Assembly (NCBI GenBank): GCA_014529385.2 | Contig: CM043960.1 | Span: forward strand, 124,108,043 to 124,172,042 | DNA: 64,000 nucleotides | Direction of reading: 5' to 3' | Source: Adiantum capillus-veneris | Lineage: Eukaryota > Streptophyta > Polypodiopsida > Polypodiales > Pteridaceae | Shown here: positions 1 through 11,352 of the stretch, piece after piece | Position numbering within the stretch: the first letter of the stretch is position 1 | Layout: the number at the start of each line of letters is the position of its first letter | Program-made: the position numbers and the translations under genes | The notes under the pieces: model-generated | Told to the model about the DNA's origin: nothing | Databases searched by the model: none | The model's input: only the letters and a program-made list of their open reading frames with translations

Positions 1-360
1 TATTGAAGTAGATCCATCCACTTGATTGGTCTAGAGAGTTGGCATCAATGTTCCCAGGGAAAATCATACAAATTTCCCTTTATGGTAGATTCAAACCTAG
101 GAAAGTTTTCCCAGTAATCGGCATTTTTTACAATTTAACTCTATTTTTATGAATTCTCCAAGCGGATTTTCTCCCTCTCCATCTATTTTGATTTTTCAAC
201 ATCCAGTGTTCACCCAAAACATTTGTGAGATAAACTAGTGCTAAAATCAACTCAAGGCTAAGCTGAGGCACACTTTTCTCGAACATTGGTTGGCATGGTA
301 GTGGCATTAAACCTCCATTTTTTGGTAGAGAGAGAGAGGTTTCTCAAATCACATATAGAC

Positions 361-362
<2 letters not shown>

Positions 363-409
<47 letters not shown>
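363..409. repeat. (GA)n microsatellite
   Basis: An uninterrupted GA run of 47 bp. Flanking copies of a short sequence (about 292-322 and 410-440, both containing GGTAG.GGCAT.AAACCTCC) suggest a small local duplication around the run. Confidence 0.9.
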
Positions 410-410
<1 letters not shown>

Positions 411-664
411 ATGGTAGCGGCATCAAACCTCCAAAAACAAAAAAAAAGCCCAAAAAAACTCAAATAAAATATTTTGTGACTGCAATATTGATACAATGCC
501 ACATGAGATGCTGCTTATAACAAAGCTCAATGTTTGTGAGAAAGTAGCTCGGTTTTTTCTTTGCTTGAGAATGTTCGCTCGCCGTTTGGTAAGACTCGTC
601 AACACAACATGCAGAAGATGGGTATAGTGTCAAAAGTTCAAAATTACTGCTAGAATCAGCCTTG

Positions 665-1266
665 AGACATCATACGTATATGATGTCTACTGATAGATTT
701 TTGGACAGAATTCATTCACAAGAATCCCCAAGTGTCTAGTACTGGTTTTCAAGAACTTCTACCAATTTTCATGCAAAACTGTTCTTCGAATCTCAAGTTT
801 CTCTTTTTCTCGTTTCAGACACTCCGTCTTTTGTCTTTTGGGTGTTTAGAGTTGGTCAAAACTCTACTTTCAATGTATACTTAGGGTAAAACCACCCTTC
901 TGAACACTATGGTGCAGTCAGATTTTCAAAAGTTTGTCTTAGGATGGTGCTGGAGACTTTATACACGTATAAAGTCTACTATCTCAGATTTCAGATCTGT
1001 TTATATTCTAAGTTTTCCTTATCATTAGCAACATGTACATGTGTTTACAGTAAAATTTAAAGCTCAAAAGTGCTCACAAACACAAGTTTTTTACTTTTTC
1101 AGTTACAACCACTCTATCTTTGGCTTTTGGTCCCCAAATCTATGCCAAAACTCCCCAGTCAAGGTGTTCTTAAGGTAAATGATACCTTTTGAACACACTG
1201 GTAACCTTAGCTTTTGCAAATTTGGTCTCAAGATGCCCCTCGAGACTTTATACACATATAAAGTCC
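665..1266 (-). repeat. Leader repeat of element A with three spaced palindromes
   Basis: Near-perfect 24 bp palindromes lie at 665-688, 954-977 and 1243-1266, exactly 289 bp apart. The first has arms AGACATCATA/TATGATGTCT, the second AGACTTTATAC/GTATAAAGTCT, and the third GACTTTATA/TATAAAGTC. Flanking sequence is only weakly similar between units, so this is an old tandem repeat in which the dyad is the best-kept part. An equivalent array lies in the leader of LX (11353-12230). Confidence 0.8.
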
Positions 1267-1790
1267 AAGTTTACAGAATTGCAGTTTTTGTTCACAAAAC
1301 CCTTGCACATGTCTTCTTATATGCTTAACACCAATTATCCATGCAAAAATGTCAACAAAAAGCTTTTTTTGGCATTTTTTTTAAAAAATCAGACTTTTCA
1401 GAGATCATGAATGCAAACAAGCACTTTAGCAAGTAAATCAATGATGAATAACTCTAGATCAAAATCAGATCACTTACCTAAAGCTACTCCTACAAATCAT
1501 ATGGGGTTTTGCATCTATGAGTAGAAAAACGCTTCAATGCCACACACAGACTAGCAAACGATTTTATCACGTCACAAACCACTCGACCACCACCAACTAC
1601 TCTAGTCTACAAATCCTAACTAAATCTACCTAGTCGCAAACCCTCGGCAAGACACACGCTTCCTGGCTATCCACTTGATCTCGAAATAACCTCTTCTGGA
1701 TCCACTTAAGAAAAATGCTTTCTTTAGCCAAAACGAAAGCAAGAAACCATCATACGAGTATTAGTAGGAATACCTACCTAAGTCCTTGTA

Positions 1791-1808
1791 TCCCCGGCAG
1801 CGGTGCCA
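1791..1808 (-). other. Primer-binding site, tRNA-Asp type (element A)
   Basis: The plus strand reads TCCCCGGCAGCGGTGCCA, close to the 3' end of plant tRNA-Asp (known form TCCCCGGCAACGGCGCCA, two differences). It sits one base inside the LTR border at 1810, as expected for a primer site of a minus-strand element. The same signal occurs in T2. Confidence 0.75.
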
Positions 1809-1809
1809 A

Positions 1810-2746
1810 TGTTGCGGGAGCAAATCACACCACCCATAAAGTGCATGCAACACAACCTAGATCAACATAATGTCAATCGAGGACAGAGATGACACGATAG
1901 GCACACGGAGGAAATCCCTTTATCTTGTCAAGCTGAGACCATCCTACACATACAACACTCTAGAAGCCCAACTAAACCACAACCTAGAGTCTCACTACTC
2001 TCAACTACACCACCTAAGCCACATACACACAAACGGAAGGAAACTCACTAAATCATACCAGACTTGTATGAAACTTAAGGAACACCATCCCCTCACTAGG
2101 ATACACCTGTCCCTAAGCCTCTACACTCAAAACTCTAGCTCTAGACCATTTGCAGAGAATGCGTATAAAGACAGAGCAGGATTCTAAAAGTGTCCAAAAC
2201 TAAAATATATGAGTATCTATGCATAGCTTATGTCGCTACAATTCTAATGACTACCTGCAGGAAAAAAATAGACATCGTTTGATATACTTACGACCACAAA
2301 TAGCTCGTAGACGCGCTTTGCTCCGTTCCACGAGGAAGGCTTGTCATTGTAGCGTAGCTCTTGCCGAGGCTAACGTGATGGTGTAGTCAAATCTCCAATG
2401 CGATGAACGAGCGGGGAGTAGCGTCAGGATGAAGCTCACACTCTCTCTCTTCGTCTCTCACAGTAGACGGCAGCACTAAAACTTGATTATGATAAAAGTT
2501 CTATCCTTACAAAAATGACCTAGGTACCTTATATACTAAGGTCACCTTAGGTTAAACCTAAAATAGAGTTTGAGGGGTCAAATGGCTTGGTGTTTACAAT
2601 CTAGAAGTGCCATTGCACCCCGGCTTCTGCAACTAAACTACCTACTTATTACAAATGATGTTTATAACCATAATCCTCAGCATTCTATAACTCTCAGAGA
2701 ATAAGGCTTTGTTGAGTTATGTCCTGTTTTTGACTCAGCATCAACA
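1810..2746 (-). repeat. LTR of element A (5' LTR in element orientation)
   Basis: A 937 bp block bounded by TGTTG and CAACA, with a tRNA-Asp-type primer site one base outside its left end and G1 gag sequence directly outside its right end. The partner LTR is beyond the left edge, so the borders rest on the TG/CA ends, the primer site and the abrupt switch to G1. Confidence 0.7.
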
Positions 2747-5127
2747 AATACTAATGATGCCCGTATGCTTGTTAACTACCTTGTTTCTAGGATTCAACAA
2801 GCCATGGGCAATCCATCCCTCCAAAGTGAAGTGCAATGGCAGCTTCATGCTCATGGGATTCTCCAACTCCCCATCATGACAAGAGAGTACCTAGGAAGCC
2901 TCCTTGCGAGACTCCCAAAAGAGGCCTCTCTCCGATTCGGGAAGAAGAAGAGGATCCATATGAAGGGCTCAAAAATTTGCTTCTTGATGACACATCTCCT
3001 TCCCAAAGGAGAACTCAAGAGCCCCCATCAAAGGAACGAGAAAGAAGCAAGTCTCTTGCCACCTTGGAAGAGATGGCTCCACGAAGACGGTGGGCAAAAC
3101 TCTCTCCATCACCTCCTAAATGGAGAAGACCATCGCACACCTCTCCACACCATAATTCAAATAGGGATGATAAAAAGCAAGAGAAGAAAAGGCGTGAAAG
3201 AGGTCACCCTCTTCTCCATCTTCTTCATCCTCTTCCTCTTATGAAGAAAGTGATGGTGCAGACAGAGAGAATAAGGCAAGAAAAAGGCGAGAAAGAGGTC
3301 ACCCTCTTCTCCATCTTCCTCAAATTATTCATCTTCTGAAGAGAGAGATGGTGCAACTTTTGAACCATAAAAAAGAAGAGGCCATAGGAAATCCTATGCG
3401 CGTGGAAGCAATTGTCCAAGCTCAAGAAGTTCAAAGAGGTAGGAAAGAGCATCTCTTTCCTTACCTACAATGGCACCTTTGGTGCTATGGACAAAGGGGC
3501 CTGGCTTTCATCCAACAATTCGATGCAGCGTTTGGAGATGAGGGCTTCACAGAGTCCTATAAGCTACACCATGTAGCTATGCATTTTCAAAAGGCTGCCA
3601 GGAAATGGTGGTCTAGCCTACAGGCAAACCGTGAAGCCCCACAAACATGGAAAGCTTTAAGAGCTTCCATTACGAAGCAGTTTTTGGCCACCAATGCCAA
3701 AGTCAAAGTACTCACCGAATGGCGAAGCTTGAAGCTCCCTCCCTAAAAATCTATTCACAAATATGTAGACAAGTTTTGGGACTTACATCTCAAAGCCACT
3801 GTCTTCAAAAAGATGGATTTTGGAGAGCAAAAACAACAATTTTGTGCGGGATGAACTGAAGAAATGGCGGAGTATGTCAACTCCCAAAGGCCACGCACCA
3901 TATTTGAGGTTATACACCATACCATGGTGGCTTCACAAATCTATTTCCAAACAGGGGCTAAGAGAAATCCTAAGCCCACGGAAAACAAGGGTTCCAATGA
4001 GCCTATGGGGAAGGACAATGTCCAAAAGTCTACTAAGGGTAATTCCAATAACAACAAAGCTAAGGAGAAGGGAGTTTACAAAGTCAAAAACAAACTCTCT
4101 ACTGAAGAGCTTGAGTGTTATCGCAAGGATAACCGCTGTTTTAAATCCGACGAGCAAGGGAATGCATACCCTGCTTGCCCCCAAAAGAACACCCGCCATG
4201 AGCCTCCTAGAGCTACCTTGGTCGAAATCCAAGAAGAGGAATCTCACCACAAAGGATCTCCTCTATGCCATGCTTGGGGAAAGGTAAGAGAACATGATGC
4301 TTTTATTCTCTTTGACCTTGGTTCTACTCTCAATTGCATTCCACAGAGTTGGCCACCAAGCTAGGCATCCAAGCTTATGAGATGGGAGATGTCCCACCTG
4401 CAGATGGTTCTTTCAAGGGGAAAGAAGCTTCAGTCACTCCCTTAATTGATAAATTGAGGCTCCATGTCCAAAGCTATGTGGACAAAGATGACTTCTTTAT
4501 CTCTCCTCTCAAGCACGAGGATGTAATCGTAGGGGCACCATGGTTTGATCGCATGGCTGCCAATGTTAAATTCCCTGAAAGGAAAATCTACTTTATGTAC
4601 AGGGAAAAAGATATGTAAATAGATGCTAAGGAGATGGGTAACACCATACCCATTTTACATACGCAAGATTTCATTAAGCCAATAAAGAGCTCTATTTCCT
4701 TGTACATGATTTTTTGTTAAAGAATCTCAAAATGAACCTAATGCTTTAGCAAAAGAAAAAAATAATAATCACAAGGAACTAGAGTTATCCAATTTTCTCA
4801 AGGGATTTCAAGATGTTTTTATTGACGACATCCCTTGTGAACTACATCCTAAACAAGGCAATGATGATTATGGAATTGAACTTCTTCCAGGAAGTTCACT
4901 GCCTAATAAAACTCCTTATAGATTTTCTCAAGCTCAACAAGAGGAGATTATGTGACAAGTGCATGAGTTACTTGAGAAGGGCATGGTTAGGCCTATCTCA
5001 TCTCCATTTTGCTCACTGGTGTTATTAGTGCAAAAGAAAGACGGCACATATCGTATGTGTGTCGACTATAGAGCACTTAATAGGATCACTATCAAGAATA
5101 GGTTTCCCGTTCCACGGGTAGAAGACC
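2747..5127 (+). mobile_element. Element G1, left part: old Ty3/gypsy chromovirus copy (gag to start of RT), broken
   Basis: This stretch is closely similar along its length to the gag-protease-RT start of the young copy G2 (29982-32430). Recognisable parts are the arginine/serine-rich gag N-terminus (about 2880-3340), the gag core (about 3460-3860), the zinc-knuckle region (about 4130-4185), the protease region (about 4300-4600) and the first RT motifs (about 5030-5125, reading [18 protein letters not shown]). It is a fossil with many breaks. Its 5' LTR lies beyond element A, outside the window; its continuation is at 22814, on the far side of DT. Confidence 0.92.
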
Positions 5128-5162
5128 ATTAGGAAGGGAATGGGGTATAGGAGGGCCTCTTT
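5127..5162 (+). repeat. Left terminal inverted repeat of DT
   Basis: 36 bp matching the reverse complement of 22779-22814 at 31 positions. It ends in GAGGGCCTCTTT, which is perfect on both sides. Confidence 0.8.
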
Positions 5163-5364
5163 TTTTAGTAGTTTAAGGAATATTTAAAACTTAATCAAGC
5201 TTTGACCAAGGGCTAGAATGGTGGGGTAGATAGCCTAGACATGCCTTTATAAAAATAGGAGGGCCTCTTTATTTGGCAGTTTAAGGAATATCTAAAACTT
5301 AATCAAGCTTTGACCAAGGGCTAGAATGGTGGGGTAGATAGCCTAGACATGCCTTTATAAAAAT
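5149..5364 (+). repeat. Two tandem 108 bp subterminal repeats of DT
   Basis: Two copies beginning AGGAGGGCCTCT (5149 and 5257) and ending TTTATAAAAAT, differing at only a few positions near their starts. Each carries AAACTTAATCAAGCTTTGACC, a motif that returns in varied form in the 186 bp repeats at 16683-17050. Confidence 0.85.
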
Positions 5365-5640
5365 ACTTTTGCTTATTTACTTGGAGAATATATGCAAATT
5401 TTACTAGATCTGGTTGGAGTTACTCTCCCCCCAAAAGCACCTTTTCAATTTTCAAATATTAAAAGTTTCCCTCTCTTGTCCCCTCTTTGTCTTCTCTCCC
5501 TTCTTATTTCTACCCCTCCAAAAGTTTCCCAAAAGTAAAGATCTGTAATCTTTATCCCCACTCTCTCTCTAAAATGCCCTGACATCTCTCTCTCTCCTCC
5601 TCTTCTCATGCTAGGGCATCTTTTTGTAAAGTAGCCTATC
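5365..5640. other. No gene seen: AT- and CT-rich DT interior
   Basis: Short low-complexity CT-rich stretches and no supported feature. It leads into the coiled-coil minisatellite. Confidence 0.5.
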
Positions 5641-5990
5641 ACACATCATTCTACCTTTGTAACATCTCCTTCTAGATTTGCAACCTCTTCCTCCATAGCT
5701 ACAACATTTTCTTCTAAACCTGCAACCTCTTCCTCCATAGCTACAACATCTCCTTGTAAACCTGCAACCTCTTTCTCCATAGCTACAACATCTCCTTCTA
5801 GATCTGCAAACTCTTTCTTCATAGCTGCAACATTTCCTTCCAAATCTGCAACCTCTTTCTCCATAGCTCCAACAGATTCTCTTCCAAATCTTCAACCTCT
5901 TTCTCCATAGATCCAATAGCTTCTCTTCAAGATCTGAAACCTCTTTCTCCATAGCTCCAACATCTCATTCTAGATCTGCAACTTCTATCT
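5611..5990 (-). repeat. 42 bp minisatellite encoding a heptad coiled coil
   Basis: About eight imperfect copies of a 42 bp unit. On the minus strand an open frame at 5646-5864 (72 residues) reads repeats of the form MEKEVADLEGDVVA. Fourteen residues is exactly two coiled-coil heptads, with V/L at core spacing and E/D outside. No repeat-length change disturbs the frame over those 72 residues, which suggests past coding. There is no start context, partner domain or homolog I recognise, so it may be a fragment of a gene caught in DT or a coincidental in-phase repeat. Confidence 0.55.
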
Positions 5991-5999
5991 CCATAGCTC

Positions 6000-6853
6000 C
6001 AACTTCTAGGTTCCCAATCCAGTTTTGCTCTCTTCCCAATCTTGCATCTCTCTTTTGAGTTCCATAACCTCTTTCTTGACATGCAACATCAACTTTCCTA
6101 CTCTAGCTCCCTATCTCCTTTCAAAATCCTTCTCATAGTTGCTGCAACATCTCCTTCTTTACTGTGTGTATGTGTGTGTGTGAACTATGCACTATGCAAG
6201 TAATTTCTAGCAAGAGTGCACTTGCTCATAGCTACCCGGCAAAGGATTACAATGCAGTAGAGATCTACTATACATGGTGCCAATGTAGCAGAATGCAAGG
6301 GGTATATGTAAGGCTTATGAAGGGTCACAAGTTTTCAATGTTGGCAAAGGATCCTAAGGTAAGTGCCAGTTCCTACAAAGCATGTGTGGTTAGTGTATTT
6401 TTTCCATGAATGACTTATTAGAGCTCTTTTTTCTTTGAAATTAGAAGGATTCTTTATTAATCATCTCTTGTTTTAGCAGATTCTCCTATATTCAACAACA
6501 TTGAAAATTCGTACTAGTGCCTCCAAAGATTTATTTGAAAGCTGTTGTTAATGGTTGGAAAACTTGACTCCAATGCATTTCAACAATGTAGGCCACAATA
6601 TGGGTTGGTCTAAATTCAACAATGTTCAAATATTTGCTTTTGGAAGAGGTAAAGTTGTAATGTTTATATTGCAATCAAATTCACCTATGGATTTAAGAAA
6701 CTCACATTATATTTAGATTCCGATATTGTAGATCCATGTATTCACTTTTGATTTGCAGAAGGTGTAGTGCAAAAGTTAATAACGTGGAATTTCATGCCTA
6801 CAATATTTGAAAAGTCAAGTCCTAGCGAGATATAACCAGTCACTTTGTGGCTC
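6000..6853. other. No supported gene: DT interior
   Basis: A CT-rich continuation of the minisatellite, a short TG run near 6163-6180, then AT-rich sequence. An 81-residue plus-strand frame (6164-6409) has no recognisable domain and I do not call it. Confidence 0.5.
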
Positions 6854-7687
6854 TGTTGGCGGATACGCCGCGACGGACGTCAGCATAGCGAGAACTCACC
6901 TAACAAGATTTGTCAGCTAAGGATGAAGCTCGATCCGCAGGCGCGTGGAGACAAGCATACGGTGTCAACCTACACTCGAGAGCCAAATACCCATCAAACG
7001 TCCTCGAAACGCCACAGAACTTGAAGGAGACTCTATTAACACCAATAGGTCACTCTCCCTAAGGTCCATGAACCAAAATCCCAACCATAAATACCTGGTG
7101 CAAAATCACGTAGAATGTTTGGTCGAAATTTTCAGTTCGTCATTTTCGAAAACTAAAGTGTCTAATGTGTAGCTCTACTCAATGCGAACGTGTGGATATG
7201 CTGAAATGCGAAAACAGACAACGTATGCTCACCGAATCACCAGATGTAGCTCGTGGGTCGAGTTCGCAAAACCAGACCATACACTCGCAATGTAGGTATT
7301 GGCGTGTAGCTCTCGTCGGGGGCAACATGCTGCACTTCTCCATACTTGATTCCGACCACCGGTGCGTGCGTAGCGTCAAGATGAAACTCTCACTCTCTCT
7401 CGTACACACAGTACGCTCACTCACACAGACATAACTTTTTTAAAATGACAAAGGTTTTTTTCATTAAGGTCAAAAGTGATATAAATACCTTACAATCTCA
7501 AACCCTAATGTTCCAATTTAACCATCTACTCAATCTAAATGTCAAAAATGGGATACAATCTGGAAGCTTCTACAAGCCCCACTATTTACAAAGGTGAAAT
7601 GTCGGTTTTTCTCAATTAAAGAATAATTACAAAAAATAATATTCCGCCAAGCAATCATTCTCCATAGGGTGTGTCTAGCTGCTAACA
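6854..7687 (-). repeat. Left LTR of LX (3' LTR in element orientation)
   Basis: 834 bp starting TGTTGGCGG and ending GCTAACA. Much of it is repeated at about 15290-15989, with the same order and the same end. It is followed by a polypurine tract on the element's strand. It contains a short CT-rich run and AT-rich stretches near its inner half. Confidence 0.8.
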
Positions 7688-7701
7688 CTCCCCCCCTCCT
7701 A
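7688..7701 (-). other. Polypurine tract of LX
   Basis: The plus strand is CTCCCCCCCCTCCT-like, so the element's strand is a purine run directly against the 3' LTR, as expected for the plus-strand primer. Confidence 0.75.
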
Positions 7702-7739
7702 GTTCATGTCGTCCCCGACATGGCAGTTGAGCTGCTTCT

Positions 7740-10700
7740 TTAATGGAGGCGTTCTCGCATCTTTACAAGGGACTCATAGCGCGCATGCTGAGCGAGTAAC
7801 GTCGGGCCGAATATATCTGTGTTGATGGTGAAGAAGCCGGTGTAGAAGGCTTCTTCAAAGGCCTGGAGGTGATAAGAAGACAAAAACATAATCCTCTGAT
7901 ATAGTGCATGGATCACCCCGTGAGAAGGCTGAGCAGACAGATCGTATGCACATCTGTATGTATCTTGAAAGAAAAAGATATTGTCTGTTGCCTGGCCTGG
8001 TTTGAAGGTTTTGAAGACTGCCAGAATGGTTTTACATATTTTTCTCATCATGATGCAAGATAGGTCAGGCGAGCCAGTGAACAATTTGATGGCACCCATT
8101 AGGGTTTTCACCATGTATTGCTCACTCATTCTCTCGCCTACCTTCAAACCTGACAGCTTCGGGTAATTGAGCCAAGTGGGTTGGCTTCTCTGCAACAACT
8201 CTTGGGCTTTCCATGTCCTCATCCTTGGTAGAGGGCAGAAACTGATGTTGTCTTTGATCAATTTAGGTGCCTCTACCAGATGGATTAAATATTGAGGATA
8301 TTTTGTGAGCCATGCCTTTCTCCACCTGGGTTGAGAATCCACTATCAGCTTGACCTCTTCAGGTTTGGAGATATCTTCTTTGTACAGTGGCACTGTTGGC
8401 TCCTCCTTTATCCATTTGTTGATCGTAGCAGCTTCATACTTTAGCAGAGGATATGGGAGAGAAGGCCGTAGCCATTCACGCCGAAGGACATTGGCATCTA
8501 TCTTCTGAATAGTCATTGATTTAAACACTCTCTGCTCCCACTCCAATGCTTCCCTGGCTGTGTATTTTACTGCCGCTTTTATGGCCTTCTGCAGCTTTTC
8601 TTCCTCTTCTTGTGTCAGATCCTGGGGCTCTTGTGAGGGTCCCACCAGGATGTCCTCTTGCATGGTGGTGTCCACTGGATGTGACACATTGTCTATGTCG
8701 ATCCCCTCCATTGTGGTGGCCCGGTGCTAAACTGTTGCTCTTCCATTTGCTGTTGGCCTTTTAGCTCATCTATCCACTGTTGAAATGCCTTCTTTGCTTC
8801 TTCCGCTTGATCTCCCATATTCACTAGGAGGTCGTTCAGATCGGCATTGATTTTCTCCACCTCCTCGAGCTTTCTCTTGATGTCTTCGTTTTTTGATTGC
8901 CATCTTTGAAACTCTTTGTCCATCTTCTTCTTCACAGCTTCTAGCTCATTTTGCATGGCTTTGTTCTCTTCTTCCAAGCGGTTTTGCATTAGCAGAGACC
9001 CCTCGGCCAGCATCAGCCTTTGACTTTTTTCTAATAACAACTCCTTTTGGAGTTCCTTCATTTGTTCTTCATACAAATTAGTCTTTGAAGTCGTGCTAGT
9101 CGAGCTAGCAGCTCGTACTCTGGCCGGAGATGCTCTTAGCCTTTGGATGGTCTGATCTTTAACCTTCATCTGATCTTTCAGCTCGATCACTTCATCCTGG
9201 CTTGCCTCATGCTCTATCTTGACCTTTTCCTAGGCATTTCTCAAGGTTTCCACCTCTTTGGACTCTTCAGCAAGTTGTAGAGTCAGGTTGTCCCTTTCTC
9301 TCTCTGCATCTGTCAATGACTTGCTGATTTTCTTGTATTCTTCCTCCGCTCTTTGAAGCTTGTGTTTGGCTTCTTGATTTTGTCGTTCCATCTCCTGGCA
9401 TCTTTGTAATGCCGTGTCTAGACTGGTTTGCAACTTTGTTTGTTTCTCTATATGCTCTTGGCCTTGTTTTTGTAGTGAGTCGACTTCAGCCTTGATCTGA
9501 ACTTCATTGGTTTTGAGATTATCAATCTCACTCTCTGTGGCCATTGATCTTGCTCCTGAGCCCGGTTAGCTTTTGCATCACCACATCCCAATCATTGGTT
9601 GGTGGCTGTAGGTCCACTATATCAGTGGCCATCTCTTTCAAATTCACTAACCGAAGGCTCTGCATCTGTTCCTTGGGCCTTGTGCTTGCCAACTCAAAGG
9701 CTAGAGTAGCTGCCTCTTCTTGAGAGTAACCCGCAACTAGTAGATCAAGAAATATTCTAAAATTCTTTTCTTTTGGATCTAGATTCTCCTCTTTTGGTTC
9801 AACTTCTTCTTTCTGCTCTTCCCCTTTGGTCTTCTCTTGCTTGGAATCTTCTTGTTCATCAGGTTTGTCCAGCTCCTCCTTTTGTTGGGTTTGTGGAGGG
9901 CTAAGAGGAGGTGGTGATGGGGGTGGGCTGGACTCCCGGCTTGATGGTGGAGTCGCTAGCTTCTTCTTGAAATCTCTGTCCACCTTGGTTTTTCTCTCTC
10001 TTTCTTGGCCTTCGTGCTCTTCTAGCAGTTTCCATCGTATTTCGTCCACTTCTTCTTCTGTAAATTGGATATTTGGGATATTTTTTGCCATAGCATCTAG
10101 GATCTCAAAGTTTTTGATGTAGTCTTCGATCCTATCCCGGTGAACCCTTTGAGATGATCCCAACATGGCTTCTACAAATCGTTTAGATCTCCCTTGAGTT
10201 CTCTTTCGGCTCTGAAGCTTTCCATTAGTCTTTCTAGCCGCGCCGCTTTTTGTGACTTGGTTTCTTTGATCGGCACTTGTAGACTTTCTTTCTTTCCTTT
10301 CTTCGACTCTGGCGGCTCTTCTAACAACCGGCCCTTCAAAAGTGTGGCTACTATGGGTGCCCTGGGAGGTTCTTCTTCTTTATCTTCTTTTAGCTTTAGC
10401 CAATCATTCTGTGAGGGAGGTTCATGCTAGTTTCCTTTGGCATGCAATGCTCCATAGACCATTTTTGTTATCAACTCACCAGGTACAATATAGGTGGGAT
10501 TTCTTTTCCCCATCTTCACCAGGTTGTCATGGATGTAAGCAGCATATTTATCACTTTTGGCTTGCTCTTCTGCATTGCCCAGGTGAAAGTGGTGGCAATG
10601 GCTCCAGGTGGCATCTTGTACTTTTGTGGCCGCTTTGTACACATGTGGAAGTATTGGTTGTAGAGTTGGCTCATGATAGCCACTTTTGGGTTTGCAATAT

Positions 10701-11203
10701 CTTCAAATGTGTAGTTGTTCTTCTTTTCCGAGTAGACCTTGACTTCATCTCTCCTCTTTGTCACACTATCTCCTTTGTTTGAGATGTCAAGTGCGGCTTC
10801 CACCACCCTCTCTGTGATGACAATCATGGTATCTGGCTTGCCTTGCAGATCTGTGACTCGGGCCACTCCATCTTCTTTGATTCCCACACTCTTTTGATGT
10901 CAATCTTCGATGGCAAAGCTTCAAAGTAGTTGTGTAGATCCATCTTCTCCAGGTAATCCCCATCTTGCTTCTGAAAAATTCATTGAGCTCACGTGGTATC
11001 ATGGGTAGCTCTACTGCATTTCCTTCAGGATCTTTGAATACGCCTTGGTAGATTCTCAAATCATTAGACTCTAGCAAATCATCCTGAATCCATGTGCTTG
11101 TGGGCTTCAGAGTTCCTTCTGGGATCACAAATGGCTCCACTTCTTCCAAGTAGTCTTTTATTGTCATCCTCTTCTTCTTTGCAGGTGATTTTGCGGCTGT
11201 CAT
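7740..11203 (-). CDS. Coiled-coil protein gene of LX, unknown family, broken
   Basis: This is the only coding region of LX and ends about 50 bp from its 3' LTR. In order on the minus strand it shows: a lysine-rich N-terminus (start MTAAKSPAKKKR near 11203) with an unrecognised domain (to about 10430); an acidic, proline-rich linker (about 9540-10170) with runs of Ser/Pro and Glu/Lys; a long coiled coil (about 8700-9540) rich in Glu, Lys, Gln and Leu; and a C-terminal block (about 7740-8700) rich in Trp, Tyr and Phe that looks like a folded globular domain. I see no zinc knuckle, protease or polymerase motif. The position suggests a gag-like structural role, but the fold is not one I recognise. 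The gene has several breaks and is treated as a fossil. Confidence 0.6.
8700..9540 (-). other. Coiled-coil segment of the LX protein
   Basis: Heptad-like spacing of Leu/Ile/Val with Glu, Lys and Gln elsewhere, in stretches such as EEENKAMQNELEAVKKKMDK and AEVDSLQKQGQEHIEKQTKL. It lies between the acidic linker and the aromatic-rich C-terminal block. Confidence 0.7.
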
Positions 11204-11352
11204 GGATCCTGCTGCACTCAGTAGTCTGAAGTTAGCGGTTTTTTTGAGTTCTAGCTATCCAAATGATTTGAAAATTGAAAATAAAACTTAAAAGGAACTA
11301 GGAAAACTCTCCATCTACCCACAGTAGCATTCTGGCTAAAAATTTATCATTT

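Larger units (their letters stand above)
1..2746 (-). mobile_element. Element A: 5' end of a minus-strand LTR retrotransposon (Athila/Tat-like), cut by window edge
   Basis: Read on the minus strand, this stretch holds an LTR, a primer-binding site and a long leader; the coding part would lie left of the window. The LTR (1810-2746) begins TGTTG and ends CAACA. Next to it is a sequence matching the 3' end of plant tRNA-Asp. The leader carries three palindromes about 289 bp apart and a GA microsatellite. Directly right of the LTR, at 2747, the sequence becomes the gag region of element G1, so A was inserted into G1. No coding sequence of A is visible. Family assignment rests on the tRNA-Asp primer site and the similarity of layout to T2. 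Confidence 0.7.
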
